Assembly: GCA_947474675.1 (NCBI GenBank)
Contig: CANJKA010000026.1
Coordinates: 1-38,451 of the forward strand
DNA from: Flavobacteriales bacterium
Lineage (GTDB): Bacteria; Bacteroidota; Bacteroidia; Flavobacteriales_D; Crocinitomicaceae
Length of the DNA: 38,451 nt
Direction: 5' to 3'
Of this stretch, positions 14,443 to 23,509 are shown in pieces. How positions within the stretch are numbered: the first letter of the stretch is position 1; each line of letters opens with the position of its first letter. The position numbers and the translations under genes were made by a program. The notes below the pieces were generated by a model. That model saw only the letters and a list, made by a program, of their open reading frames with translations, did not search any database and was not told the origin of the DNA.

Positions 14443-16563
14443 TTACTTGTTTTGTTCTATCACATAATTCAAAACCTTCGTCATTAAATGAAGTCTGTCT
14501 TTTCCGCTTACATTGTGAGGGTGCATAGGGTAGGGGAAAAAATCCATTTGTATTCCTAAGTCTACGAATTTTTTCACCAAAGCATAATTGTGTTGTAAGA
14601 CAACTACATCATCAACAGTTCCGTGAATTAATAATAAATCTCCTTTTAAGTTTTTAGCATGCGTCATTAAACTTGCTTCTTCATAACCTTTTGGATTTTC
14701 TGCAGGTGTATCCATGTATCTTTCTCCGTACATTACTTCATAGTATTTCCAATCTGTAACTGGTCCACCGGCAACTCCTACTTTAAAAACGTTAGCATTT
14801 CTCAACATCAATGAAGTTGTCATGTAACCACCATATGACCAACCATGAACAGCTAAACGATTTCCATCAATATAAGGTAATGATTTCAAATAGTTTACTC
14901 CTGCAATTTGATCTTCCATTTCAATTGTTCCACATTGTCTGTGAATTCCACTTTCAAATGCAAATCCTCTTTCTCCAGAACCTCTATTGTCCAATGTATA
15001 AACAATATATCCTTGCTCAGCCATCCAGTGCATCCATAAATTTGCACCATCTAACCAACTATTTGTGATCATTTGTGCATGTGGCCCACCATATACATAA
15101 ACCAATACAGGATATTTTTTCGATGGATCAAAATTACTTGGTTTGATCATACGTGTGTATAAAGTAGTACCGTCAATTCCTTTGATTGAACTGATTTCAG
15201 TCATTCCAATTGTATAATCAGCTAATTTGTTTTTTGATTCTAATAGAATGATCGATTTCTTCCCATTTGTACTTGTTAAAAGAGATTTAGAAGGTGTTGT
15301 ATGGTTTGAATATTCATCAAACATCATTTTTCCATCAGAACTAATTACAATTGAATGTGTTCCTTGTTCAGTTGTCAATAATCTTTGTTTACCATCTAGT
15401 GTTACAGAATAATACATTGTATTTAAAGGACTTTCTCCAGTTGCAGCAAATACGATTTCTGTTCCTTTGTTCATGGAAGTTAAAATCTCTTTTGTTACAA
15501 ATTTATTAGCTGTTAATTGTTTAATCAGCTTTCCTTCAATATCATAGTAATACAGATTGTTAAAACCATCTCTTTCACTGATCCAAACAAAATTATTCGA
15601 TGTTTCACTTGGGAAAAATGCTGGGTGTTCTGGTTCAATCCATTTTTCACTTGTTTCTTCGAATAATGTTTTAATAAATTTCCCTGTTAAAGCATCATAT
15701 TTATCAAGCCACATGTGATTTTGACCACGATTAACTTCTGCAATTAGAATAAATTTTTCGTCCGAAGACCAAGCTACATTGGTCAAATAATTATCACTAC
15801 CTCTAACTGATGAGATAAATAAAGTAGATTTTGAAGTTAAATTATAAATTCCAATTTTAGGTTTTTCAGATTTTTGTCCTGCCATTGGGTATTTTGTTGT
15901 CATTACTTTCCCAGGAGTTTCGTTGATGTCTAAAAGGGGGCAATCATAAACTTCTGTTTCGTCTTTTTGAGCAAAAGCAAGTATGTTACCTTTTGGTGAC
16001 CAGAAAATCCCATTCGTGATACCAAATTCGCTTCGAGCATAAGTTTGACCAGAAACAATATTTTTATCTGAATGATTAGTTATTGCTATTTGTTTACCAC
16101 TAGAATTGTTAATGAATAAATTATTTGCAATTGTAAAAGCTATATTTTCAGTTGATGAATTAAAAATTGTGTTTGCTGCTTCTTCATTTATACTAACTAT
16201 TAATCCTCCTTTTTTAGAAACAGTATTGTAGCTGTAATAATTTATTCCATCGTTTACATAAAAAGTTGTTTGATCTTTCCATTCAAATCCAGAAAACCAA
16301 CCTAATTTTGAACCCAGAGCTATATTCAATACCTCTAATGTTATTGAATCTGATTTTATGTTTCCTTCAAAACCAATCATTAATGTTTTAAATTTACTCA
16401 AATAAGAATACTTAGATGTGTTCGGAATAAATTGGAAAAACTGCATTTTATCAGAACCAAAACCTCGTCCAATTACAGCATCAGATAATGATAATTCTTT
16501 TTTTTGAGAAAAGCTGATTGTTGAGCAAATAATAGCTCCAATAAATAATATTTTGTTTAACAT
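14443..16563 (-). CDS. Dipeptidyl peptidase IV-type serine peptidase (S9 family)
   Basis: A 706-residue protein with a signal peptide (cleavage near SFSQ20), an N-terminal beta-propeller (about 35-440, strands such as GIFWSPKGNILAFAQKDE) and an alpha/beta-hydrolase domain. The catalytic triad is visible: Ser576 in GWSYGG, Asp651 in GTVDD, His683 in HPHN. The Asp-to-His spacing of 32 equals that of human DPP4. It should cleave X-Pro or X-Ala dipeptides from peptide N-termini in the periplasm or at the cell surface. Its ATG follows the stop of the DUF2461 gene with one base between, so the two are co-transcribed and perhaps translationally coupled. Confidence 0.93.
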   Translation of the reverse strand: MLNKILFIGAIICSTISFSQKKELSLSDAVIGRGFGSDKMQFFQFIPNTSKYSYLSKFKTLMIGFEGNIKSDSITLEVLNIALGSKLGWFSGFEWKDQTTFYVNDGINYYSYNTVSKKGGLIVSINEEAANTIFNSSTENIAFTIANNLFINNSSGKQIAITNHSDKNIVSGQTYARSEFGITNGIFWSPKGNILAFAQKDETEVYDCPLLDINETPGKVMTTKYPMAGQKSEKPKIGIYNLTSKSTLFISSVRGSDNYLTNVAWSSDEKFILIAEVNRGQNHMWLDKYDALTGKFIKTLFEETSEKWIEPEHPAFFPSETSNNFVWISERDGFNNLYYYDIEGKLIKQLTANKFVTKEILTSMNKGTEIVFAATGESPLNTMYYSVTLDGKQRLLTTEQGTHSIVISSDGKMMFDEYSNHTTPSKSLLTSTNGKKSIILLESKNKLADYTIGMTEISSIKGIDGTTLYTRMIKPSNFDPSKKYPVLVYVYGGPHAQMITNSWLDGANLWMHWMAEQGYIVYTLDNRGSGERGFAFESGIHRQCGTIEMEDQIAGVNYLKSLPYIDGNRLAVHGWSYGGYMTTSLMLRNANVFKVGVAGGPVTDWKYYEVMYGERYMDTPAENPKGYEEASLMTHAKNLKGDLLLIHGTVDDVVVLQHNYALVKKFVDLGIQMDFFPYPMHPHNVSGKDRLHLMTKVLNYVIEQNK

Positions 16564-16564
16564 T

Positions 16565-17236
16565 TTATCTTTTTATTAATTCATTAAAATACAATTCAAC
16601 AGGTCTTCCTGCTTTGTAACAATTCAAGATTATTTCATCTAAATTATCATCTAAAATTGTTTCAGGTTTAAACGTCGTGTAAAAATACCAATGTTTATTG
16701 AATATCAAAGGTTCTTTATTAGCAGCTTCTTTTAAATCTTTGGGTATTATTTTATTCTTATCGCCTCTTAACTCGCCAAATACTTCAACAAATTCAGGAT
16801 TTAAATACGCTTTTTGAAATTTAGGAATGTCTTTCGCAATGGCTTCACGGACTATTAAAAGATCTTCTTTGTCAATTTCATAAACACCTCCGTAGATTCT
16901 TAAGTGTTCAGGGCCAAGTTCAAAATATACACCATTAACCGCTTTACTCTTCTTTCCATTAGGAGCAACAACAGCTGAAACCATCATTTTATAAGGAATC
17001 TTATCTTTTGTAAATCGAACATCTCTGTTAATTCGGAAGATACAATCTTTCGCCTCTAATTCACTAAAAGATGGGTCATTTTCAGCTAGTTTTGAAATGA
17101 TATGGGTAACAAATTTCTTAAAAGGTTCTTTAACAAAATCTTCGTAACGTTTTCTGTTTAAGTCAAACCAATCTTTGTTGTTATTAGGTGCAAGTTCAAT
17201 AAAGAAATCTAAAAATTCATGTTTAAAAAAAGCCAT
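16565..17236 (-). CDS. DUF2461 family protein
   Basis: A 223-residue protein matching DUF2461 (TIGR02453): FFIELAPNNNKDWFDLNRKRYED near the start, then CIFRINRDVRFTKDKIPYK, the YFELGPEHLRIYGGVY segment and WYFYTTF near the end. Length is normal for the family. The function is not established. It lies directly upstream of the DPP IV-type peptidase with a 1-base gap. Confidence 0.92.
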   Translation of the reverse strand: MAFFKHEFLDFFIELAPNNNKDWFDLNRKRYEDFVKEPFKKFVTHIISKLAENDPSFSELEAKDCIFRINRDVRFTKDKIPYKMMVSAVVAPNGKKSKAVNGVYFELGPEHLRIYGGVYEIDKEDLLIVREAIAKDIPKFQKAYLNPEFVEVFGELRGDKNKIIPKDLKEAANKEPLIFNKHWYFYTTFKPETILDDNLDEIILNCYKAGRPVELYFNELIKR

Positions 17237-17288
17237 TATTTTAAGTTTTATGGCTTAAAGATAATTGCTTTTTTTAATAGTAAAATTA

Positions 17289-17777
17289 TTATTTTTGAAT
17301 AATAATCATATTATCGTCATTGTTTTGATATATTTCTTTATTCATCATGTATTCTATTACTGGATTGAAGCAGGTGCGAACACACATTGGAAATATTCCT
17401 AATGTTTGCGTTTCCTTTTTTTCTTTTATTGAATTAATTCGATATCTTTTTTGATTAAAAGATATTTCCCAATCTTTATCAGAACTCAAAACCCCATATT
17501 GTGGATTAAACGAATAGTAGATTTTTCCATTCATGATATTTGTATAAGACTTTTTATAGTTTTGAAGTGCAAATTTTTCAGTGTCAATCTCTTCATTGAA
17601 AAGTGAATTTGGCGAATAGGATTTTATAGTAATTGTGTCGTAAGTTGTTGTGTCAGTATTGAGTGTGTCAAAACCTTGAAATGCTATATTCAAACCACCT
17701 GTATGACAATTTTTTTCTTTTGTACAAGAATAAATAATTGCATTGACAAATAAAAATAAATAAATTGATTTTTTCAT
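17289..17777 (-). CDS. Putative lipoprotein, tandem paralogue 2
   Basis: A 162-residue protein with a lipoprotein signal (MKKSIYLFLFV, lipobox IYSC, Cys18). It is related to the product of the preceding gene (17795-18250): FQGFDTLNTDT with LTGYDSLSIDT, IKSYSPNSLFN with LKEYTSDNNFT, and DWEISFNQKRYRINSI with DWEIKTSNNNYKINAF. Cysteines near the C-terminus (CVRTC) match the partner's CIEKNC. No known domain; probably a membrane-anchored beta-rich protein. Confidence 0.65.
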   Translation of the reverse strand: MKKSIYLFLFVNAIIYSCTKEKNCHTGGLNIAFQGFDTLNTDTTTYDTITIKSYSPNSLFNEEIDTEKFALQNYKKSYTNIMNGKIYYSFNPQYGVLSSDKDWEISFNQKRYRINSIKEKKETQTLGIFPMCVRTCFNPVIEYMMNKEIYQNNDDNMIIIQK

Positions 17778-17794
17778 AATTCTTTGGGTTTTTA

Positions 17795-18250
17795 TTATTT
17801 CTCGAAAGACAAAGAATTTAATTCATTTTCAAGCATTTTCAGATTATTATTTATGTAGCATTGATTAATTGGACTAACACAATTTTTTTCAATACAACCA
17901 AAAGCAGTTCTTCTTATTGTTTTTTTAACATACGAAAATGCATTTATTTTGTAATTATTATTTGATGTTTTAATTTCCCAATCTGAATTAATGTTAATTC
18001 GTTCGAACAATCTGAATTGAATATTGTTTTCTACTTTCCAATTGTCTAAATATTGAACTATAATTGTATCGGAATTCAATAAATTCGTGAAATTATTATC
18101 AGAAGTATATTCCTTCAGAATTACCGTGTCTATAGAAAGAGAATCATATCCTGTTAATGTTACATTTATTCTTGCTGGAGGGCATTCATATGTTTTAAAA
18201 CAGGAAGATAATAAAGCAATACTTAATACTAAAAAGAAGATTTTGTTCAT
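17795..18250 (-). CDS. Putative lipoprotein, tandem paralogue 1
   Basis: A 151-residue protein with a lipoprotein signal (hydrophobic core, lipobox LSSC, Cys17). It is paralogous to the following gene 17 bases downstream, from the CP/CH motif after the lipobox through the DWEI strand to the C-terminal Cys pair. The pair is an old tandem duplication, since similarity is visible only at protein level. Function unknown. Confidence 0.65.
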   Translation of the reverse strand: MNKIFFLVLSIALLSSCFKTYECPPARINVTLTGYDSLSIDTVILKEYTSDNNFTNLLNSDTIIVQYLDNWKVENNIQFRLFERININSDWEIKTSNNNYKINAFSYVKKTIRRTAFGCIEKNCVSPINQCYINNNLKMLENELNSLSFEK

Positions 18251-18321
18251 ATTACCTAAAATTTAATTGTTCAAAATCAGACACGTAAATTTTAGATAAT
18301 AGGTTGGGTATATGATTTAAT

Positions 18322-18789
18322 TTAAATTGAACAACTTGGATTATTTAAAACAGGAAAATTTACCGAATTTGCTATAAAGCAACATTTATGAGCTTTTTCA
18401 TGAAGTTCTAATGCTTTCTGAACCATTGAATTTTCTTTAACAATTACTATAGGATTCAATTTTACTTCTGAAAATGCGCCACTTCCAGTTTCGTTTTGTA
18501 CTAATATACCTGTTGGGTTATCTGTGTAATCGATAACAATAACTCCAGCATCAGCACATAAGTGAAAATACCACAACATATGACATGAAGATAGAGAAGC
18601 TAACAATAAATCTTCGGGATTATATTTCGTGATGTCACCTAGAAATGGAGCGTCAGCCGAAACTAAGATGTCTACTTTGTTTTTAGCCGAAATGGTGTAA
18701 TTTCTATCGTAAGCATCATACTTCGTTGTGCCTTCGCCTTTGCTTCCTGTCCACTTAATAGAAAGTGTATAATTATGTTTTTTACTCAT
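18322..18789 (-). CDS. OsmC/Ohr-family protein
   Basis: A 155-residue protein of the OsmC family: YNPEDLLLASLSSCHMLWYFHL in the central helix with Cys69, and HEKAHKCCFIANSV with Cys136 near the C-terminus. In the family these two cysteines reduce organic hydroperoxides using thiol partners in the cytoplasm. Its start lies 10 bases after the stop of the DUF6624-like gene, so they may share a transcript. Confidence 0.9.
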   Translation of the reverse strand: MSKKHNYTLSIKWTGSKGEGTTKYDAYDRNYTISAKNKVDILVSADAPFLGDITKYNPEDLLLASLSSCHMLWYFHLCADAGVIVIDYTDNPTGILVQNETGSGAFSEVKLNPIVIVKENSMVQKALELHEKAHKCCFIANSVNFPVLNNPSCSI

Positions 18790-18799
18790 TTTTGGTGTG

Positions 18800-19705
18800 T
18801 TATTCGACTGTTAATTCATAAGAGGGTATTGGAAAACCATTAATTAATCCAAGTTCTAATCTCTTTTTTTTAACTTCTGTTTTTTGAGTTAAGTCCAAAT
18901 TACTTTGAGAAGAAATATCTATTATTCCATATTCTAAAGTTGCTTTAATGGCTTCATTATGTTTGTCTAACCAAAAAACATAATGACTAGGTGGCATATT
19001 TCCTTTTTTTACTTCTTCCAATAAAATAGGTTGCATTTCTTTGAAGAAAGCGTCGTATTTTGCAGAACGTGTAAGAATAAGAAATGGATATCCAGTATTC
19101 CATGGTAGAATTTTTTCACCTGGATAACCGTATTTGTATATTAAATTTTTAAATGTTATTAAATTTATTGAGTCAACTTGTCTTATTTTTGAGTTTAAAA
19201 TAATTGAATCCTTCCGATTTAACGCAATTTTAGTTCTTACGTTTTGATCTAACAAATCAATTTTTTCAAAAACATGTATAATTGAATCACCTATTTTAGG
19301 CATTAATTTGATTGCATTTTCATATCCTTTATCGACAATCAATAATTGTTTTTTAGTAAATCCATTTGTTATTGAATCTATTTGAATAGGCCCAATTTGG
19401 TTGTAACAATTCAAATCGAATGCATAATTTGACAAGGCTGTTTTTAACGTTTCTGCACTTTTAGTTAATTGATTTGTTTTTTTTAAGCAGTATGCCATCA
19501 AAATATATTCTTCACAGCATAATAGTTTATACTTTATTTTGATTTGTTTTAATTGATTTAGACAAGAAGTATATGTTTTTTTATCTAATGCTGATATGTA
19601 AGCGACATTACATTCTTTTTTGTATTCAATGAAGTTTATTTGTTGTGAATAACAATTTGGTATTATTCCTAGAAGTAAAAAGAATAGAGTTATTTTGTTG
19701 ATCAT
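18800..19705 (-). CDS. Secreted protein with DUF6624-like C-terminal half
   Basis: A 301-residue protein with a signal peptide (FFLLLGIIPNCYSQ, cleavage about 21). Residues about 50-90 (CCEEYILMAYCLKKTNQLTKSAETL) look like one TPR-type helical hairpin. Residues about 175-265 resemble DUF6624: LIYKYGYPGEKI, PFLILTRSAKYDAFFKEMQPIL, GNMPPSHYVFWLDKHN. No catalytic motif is recognised. The family assignment is from memory of the motif pattern and is uncertain. Confidence 0.6.
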   Translation of the reverse strand: MINKITLFFLLLGIIPNCYSQQINFIEYKKECNVAYISALDKKTYTSCLNQLKQIKIKYKLLCCEEYILMAYCLKKTNQLTKSAETLKTALSNYAFDLNCYNQIGPIQIDSITNGFTKKQLLIVDKGYENAIKLMPKIGDSIIHVFEKIDLLDQNVRTKIALNRKDSIILNSKIRQVDSINLITFKNLIYKYGYPGEKILPWNTGYPFLILTRSAKYDAFFKEMQPILLEEVKKGNMPPSHYVFWLDKHNEAIKATLEYGIIDISSQSNLDLTQKTEVKKKRLELGLINGFPIPSYELTVE

Positions 19706-19790
19706 TAATTAGTTGTATTGTTGCGTGCTTTTATTTTGGCCAAAGTTAGTATTATTTATTTAATTGATTTCTTGGTTTTTTTTTTACTTT

Positions 19791-21476
19791 TCAATTTTGT
19801 TCGTGACTTAACAATATATTTTTACCTAATTCTGTTATTAAATACGATTGTCGTTTATTTTTTAAATATATTTTGTCGGTGTAATCTATTAATCCTAAGT
19901 CTATTATTGGTTTTAGGTAGATTTTATTATTTCTTGATTGATCTGTAAGTTTTAATAGTTGCTCTATTATCTCTTTCCCTTTTCTAGGTTTATGTTCACA
20001 ATATCTTAATATAGAAAGATATTTTTCTGGAAGATTTTTTAAATCAAGATTTATTAATTTTGCTTTTTTGGATGTTTCATATTTTACTTTCGATTCATTT
20101 ATCGTAGGTGTTTTTTCATCTTCATTCGGCAAGTTTCTTTGTAGCCAATGTATGTAATGTTCAACTTGTGAAGCTAAAAAGTAAGGTAGGTTTAATAAAT
20201 AGAAATTTTTTCCTTCTTGTGTTTGAACTTTGTCTAAACTGAATTTACCTGCATAGAAGCGAATAGCGTAATTGAGTGGCGATTCATTCATGTAAACTTG
20301 AAGTGATTTTATTTTTCCTATACTTCCTGATTTCACTTCGATTGGTATTATTTTTCCTTCATAAGGATATACAAAGTCTACCTCTGCAGAGGAATTGTTT
20401 TTTTGTCTTACCCAATAATGTAATTTATCTAATGGCAAATTTTGGTAGGATAATATTTCTTGTCCAACTAAATGCTCTATCAATGTGCCTTGATATACAG
20501 AATTTAAATCTTTTGTTCCCATTATGTCAAGTTGTAGTCCATTAAAATAATTAACTAATCCTGTATCTAGGAATTGTAAACGTGGAGATTTTCTATAATC
20601 TTCTATTGCTGGTATTGTATTACTTACTGTAGGGTATATCAAATGAAGTAAGTGCGTTTTTTCTAATGTCCTCAGCGTTTCTCCTATTTCTCTTGATTTA
20701 TAATTTCCATTTCCAAATCCTTCAAATGTAAATCTTTTTCCCGCATTCAATAATGCTTGTTTTATTGTAAAACGTATCAGTTGTAATTGTATGTGAGATT
20801 TGGCGTATTTTTCTGCATCTGCTAAATAGGAATCTATTAAGGAATTATATATTTCTCCTAAGGCTGTTATATCTTTGTTTTTTATATAGTTGTCTATTAT
20901 TTCTGGCATCCCACCTATTAATGCGTAGGTGTGAAATAAGTCATATAGGGTTGTTTCTGCATAACTATTTATGGGAGTTTTATTTAATTCTTCTAGTGCC
21001 ATTTCGTTTCCCATTGCGCCTAAAAACTCTTTAAATGAAACTGGTCTTAATATGCGAAACGTAACTCTACCTACTGGAAATGTTATGTTTTTCCCTAATA
21101 GTGTTTCAAGCATACTGCCTGCTGCTATAACTGCTAGTTCCGGTACTTCTTCTTTGAAATAGCGTAAGAAATTTATTGCTTGTGGGACTTCTTGTATTTC
21201 ATCTATAAAAAGTAGTGTTTCTTTTTTTAGGCTTAGTTTCATTGTATGCATCAGGAATAGTTTTGATGTCAATTCTTCTATTCCTTCATATTGTTGAAAT
21301 AAATCTTGGTATTTTTTCTGTTCTAAACTTATGTATATGTATTGTTTGAATTGTTTTCCGAATTCGTTCACTACAGTTGTTTTCCCAACTTGTCGTGCAC
21401 CTCGTATTATCAATGGTTTTCGAGAGTTAGAATTTCTCCATTTTTCTAGATCTGTAAGTATTTCTCTGTAAAACAT
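19791..21476 (-). CDS. AAA ATPase with DUF4143 nuclease-like domain and winged-helix-like tail
   Basis: A 561-residue protein: Walker A GARQVGKTT (26-34), Walker B LLFIDEIQEVP with D92/E93, sensor-like AAGSM (119-122), then a DUF4143 region with D367 and E380-V-K382 in the pattern D...E-x-K of PD-(D/E)xK-like folds. This layout is AAA_14 plus DUF4143, a widespread but functionally obscure family. The extra tail from about 470 ends in a winged-helix-like segment (LRYCEHKPRKGKEIIEQLL ... LGLIDYTDKIYL), as found in RecG-related and Fic regulators, so DNA binding is plausible. Four short repeats at 33-34 bp spacing lie just upstream of its start and may be its own operator. Confidence 0.88.
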   Translation of the reverse strand: MFYREILTDLEKWRNSNSRKPLIIRGARQVGKTTVVNEFGKQFKQYIYISLEQKKYQDLFQQYEGIEELTSKLFLMHTMKLSLKKETLLFIDEIQEVPQAINFLRYFKEEVPELAVIAAGSMLETLLGKNITFPVGRVTFRILRPVSFKEFLGAMGNEMALEELNKTPINSYAETTLYDLFHTYALIGGMPEIIDNYIKNKDITALGEIYNSLIDSYLADAEKYAKSHIQLQLIRFTIKQALLNAGKRFTFEGFGNGNYKSREIGETLRTLEKTHLLHLIYPTVSNTIPAIEDYRKSPRLQFLDTGLVNYFNGLQLDIMGTKDLNSVYQGTLIEHLVGQEILSYQNLPLDKLHYWVRQKNNSSAEVDFVYPYEGKIIPIEVKSGSIGKIKSLQVYMNESPLNYAIRFYAGKFSLDKVQTQEGKNFYLLNLPYFLASQVEHYIHWLQRNLPNEDEKTPTINESKVKYETSKKAKLINLDLKNLPEKYLSILRYCEHKPRKGKEIIEQLLKLTDQSRNNKIYLKPIIDLGLIDYTDKIYLKNKRQSYLITELGKNILLSHEQN

Positions 21477-21549
21477 CTTGCTTAATTTGAGATTCTATTA
21501 TCAATTATTTACTCAAAGATACAATTATTTTTCAATTTTTAAATAAAAT

Positions 21550-21660
21550 AAGGGTTAATTTTCATGTTTTACGTAATATTTTAAGGGTTAATTTTTTGAT
21601 TTGTTGAATTAAAATAAGGGTTAATTTGTTGTTTATCCTGTAATGTAGTAAGGGTTAATA
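21550..21660 (-). repeat. Four AAGGGTTAAT repeats at 33-34 bp spacing (iteron-like operator)
   Basis: Copies begin at 21550, 21583, 21616 and 21650, so steps are 33, 33 and 34 bases, about three helical turns. The shared core is AAGGGTTAAT(T/A), usually preceded by A/T runs. The array ends 74 bases upstream of the ATPase start codon (21476, minus). Same-face spacing suggests cooperative binding by a protein, perhaps the ATPase itself through its tail. Confidence 0.75.
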
Positions 21661-21698
21661 AAAAAAAGAGTGAATCAGATACAATTCTAATTCACTCT
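21659..21698 (-). terminator. Rho-independent terminator of the thiolase gene
   Basis: Stem AGAGTGAAT (21667-21675) pairs with ATTCACTCT (21690-21698) over a 14-base loop. Read on the minus strand it is followed by a run of eight or nine T residues. It lies 22 bases after the thiolase stop codon. Confidence 0.75.
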
Positions 21699-21719
21699 AA
21701 TTTTAAAGTTTGATAAATA

Positions 21720-22901
21720 TTAACACATTTCAATAACGCCGGCAGCTCCCTGCCCAGTCCCGATACACATGGTAACTACACCGTATTTTTTGTTTCGTCT
21801 TTTTAATTCATTCATTATTTGAACAGTCAATTTTGCTCCTGAACATCCAAGTGGGTGACCTAAAGCCAAAGCTCCTCCATTTACATTCACGATATCTGGA
21901 TTTAATCCAGCTTCACGAATAACTGCGATTGATTGAGACGCAAATGCTTCATTCAATTCAAATAAATCTATATCATCTAATTTTAATCCTGCTTTTTTGA
22001 TAGCCAATGGAATCGCTTCAATTGGTCCAACTCCCATGTATTTTGGATCTAAACCAACAACTGCATAAGAAACTAATCTTGCCATTGGTTTTAATCCTAA
22101 TTCATTGATCATAGATTCTGACATAACTAAAACAAATGCTGCTCCATCAGATGTTTGGGAAGAGGTTGCTGCTGTGACAGTTCCTCCAGCTGCGAAAACT
22201 GGTTTCAAAGCCCCTAATGATTCTAATGTTCCTCCAGCTCTTGGTCCTTCATCTGTATCTATAACATATGATTTTACTTGTCTTTTTTCATTCGCATCTA
22301 AAAAGATATGTTCAACTGTGATTGGAACGATATCCTCTTTAAACTTTCCTGCTTGAATGGCGGCAATTGCTTTTTCATGAGATTTAATTGCAAATCCATC
22401 TTGCTCTTCTCTTGAAACATTGTATTTTTTAGCAACTGCCTCGGCTGTTAATCCCATTCCCCAATACCAATCAGGGTGTTCTTTTCCAACTTTAGAATTT
22501 GGAACTATTCTCCATCCGCCCATTGCCATAACTGACATTGATTCAACTCCTCCTGCTATAATACAATCTGCCATTCCTGACTCGATTTTAGCTGTTGCAA
22601 TGGCGATCGTTTCTAATCCTGATGAACAATATCTGTTAACCGTCATTCCAGGAACTTTGTCCGTATCTAATCCCATTAATGAGATCATACGTCCAATGTT
22701 TAATCCTTGTTCCGCTTCTGGTGTAGCGTTTCCTACAATTACATCATCGATTCTATCTTTGTCTAATTGTGGTACAGTAGACATTAAATGTTTGATAACA
22801 TCTGCTGCTAAATCATCTGGACGAGAGAATCTAAATCCTCCTTTTCCTGCTTTACCAATTGCTGTTCTGAAACCGGTTACTATGTATGCTTTTTGTGCCA
22901 T
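21720..22901 (-). CDS. fadA: Acetyl-CoA acyltransferase / 3-ketoacyl-CoA thiolase
   Basis: A 393-residue thiolase with all catalytic residues: Cys92 in NRYCSSGLE, His349 in GHPLGCSG and Cys379 in MCIGTGQG. It performs the last step of beta-oxidation, cleaving 3-ketoacyl-CoA with CoA to acetyl-CoA and a shortened acyl-CoA, in the cytoplasm. It lies in the same direction as the FadN-like fusion gene, with one small four-helix-bundle gene between them, and has a terminator immediately downstream. A biosynthetic acetoacetyl-CoA thiolase is less likely given this neighbour. Confidence 0.95.
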   Translation of the reverse strand: MAQKAYIVTGFRTAIGKAGKGGFRFSRPDDLAADVIKHLMSTVPQLDKDRIDDVIVGNATPEAEQGLNIGRMISLMGLDTDKVPGMTVNRYCSSGLETIAIATAKIESGMADCIIAGGVESMSVMAMGGWRIVPNSKVGKEHPDWYWGMGLTAEAVAKKYNVSREEQDGFAIKSHEKAIAAIQAGKFKEDIVPITVEHIFLDANEKRQVKSYVIDTDEGPRAGGTLESLGALKPVFAAGGTVTAATSSQTSDGAAFVLVMSESMINELGLKPMARLVSYAVVGLDPKYMGVGPIEAIPLAIKKAGLKLDDIDLFELNEAFASQSIAVIREAGLNPDIVNVNGGALALGHPLGCSGAKLTVQIMNELKRRNKKYGVVTMCIGTGQGAAGVIEMC

Positions 22902-22988
22902 TTTTTTAAGATTATAGATTTTTAGACATTAGACAATAGACTTGTTTTTCGCATCTTTTGAAATTTTCTTAAAATCTTTAAATTTATA

Positions 22989-23375
22989 TTAATTTATTAC
23001 TGATGATTTTTCTTTTGAAATAGTGATTTGATCAGCTATTACTTTTTTGAATCCAACCATCATTTTTTGTAGTTCGTGTATTTTTAAAATTAAATCTTCT
23101 GTTTCTAAATTGAAAAGATCGTTTGATAATATTAATTGAGTTTCTAATTCAAAAGAGGAGGATAAACTTATATTTAAAAAATGTAAGAATTCTTTATTGC
23201 TTGTTCTACCCGATCCTTCTGCAATATTAGAAGGAATAGAAACGGAGCATCTGTTAATTTGACTTACAAGCCCAAATCGTTCATCAGAAGGTAATTGAGA
23301 AGTAAGTATATAAACAGACTTAACTATATTCATAGCTTCTTTCCAAATCTTCAATTCTCTAAAATTGTGTCTCAT
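22989..23375 (-). CDS. Four-helix-bundle protein (S23 / 23S rRNA intervening-sequence family)
   Basis: A 128-residue protein of the S23 family: LKIWKEAMNIVKSVY, LPSDERFGLVSQINRCSVSIPSNIAEGSGR, KEFLHFLNISLSSSFELETQL. The family folds as a pentameric four-helix bundle; it was first seen inside rRNA intervening sequences but in Bacteroidota occurs mostly as a free-standing chromosomal gene, as here. Its function is not known. It is inserted between the two beta-oxidation genes and has a duplicated 5' end upstream (23445-23509), hinting that it arrived as a small mobile cassette. Confidence 0.88.
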   Translation of the reverse strand: MRHNFRELKIWKEAMNIVKSVYILTSQLPSDERFGLVSQINRCSVSIPSNIAEGSGRTSNKEFLHFLNISLSSSFELETQLILSNDLFNLETEDLILKIHELQKMMVGFKKVIADQITISKEKSSVIN

Positions 23376-23509
23376 TTTTGAATCTTTTTTACATAATTTG
23401 TCAAAGTCTAATATCTAACGTCTAAAAATCTAATGTCTAAATCTAATTCTCTAAAATTGTGTCTCATTTTTGAATCTTTTATACATAATTTGTATTTGTC
23501 AAAGTCTAA
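23353..23509. repeat. 92-bp partial tandem duplication covering the S23 gene start
   Basis: 23353-23411 recurs at 23445-23509 with few changes: both contain AATTCTCTAAAATTGTGT, then CTCATTTTTGAATCTTTT and CATAATTTG. The upstream copy therefore holds a second start codon with the first seven codons of the S23 gene, running into a short dead-end frame. Confidence 0.8.

Noticed and set aside
19718..19948. Hydrophobic 76-residue plus-strand ORF
   Set aside because: Antisense to the end of the ATPase gene; its Leu/Phe richness follows from the Lys/Asn-rich opposite strand.
21550..21660. CRISPR-like array
   Set aside because: The repeated core is only about 11 bases and there are no cas genes; the spacing fits a protein-binding array better.
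22989..23375. rRNA intervening sequence or nearby 23S rRNA, suggested by the S23 gene
   Set aside because: The flanks are fad genes and short repeats; no rRNA sequence is recognisable.
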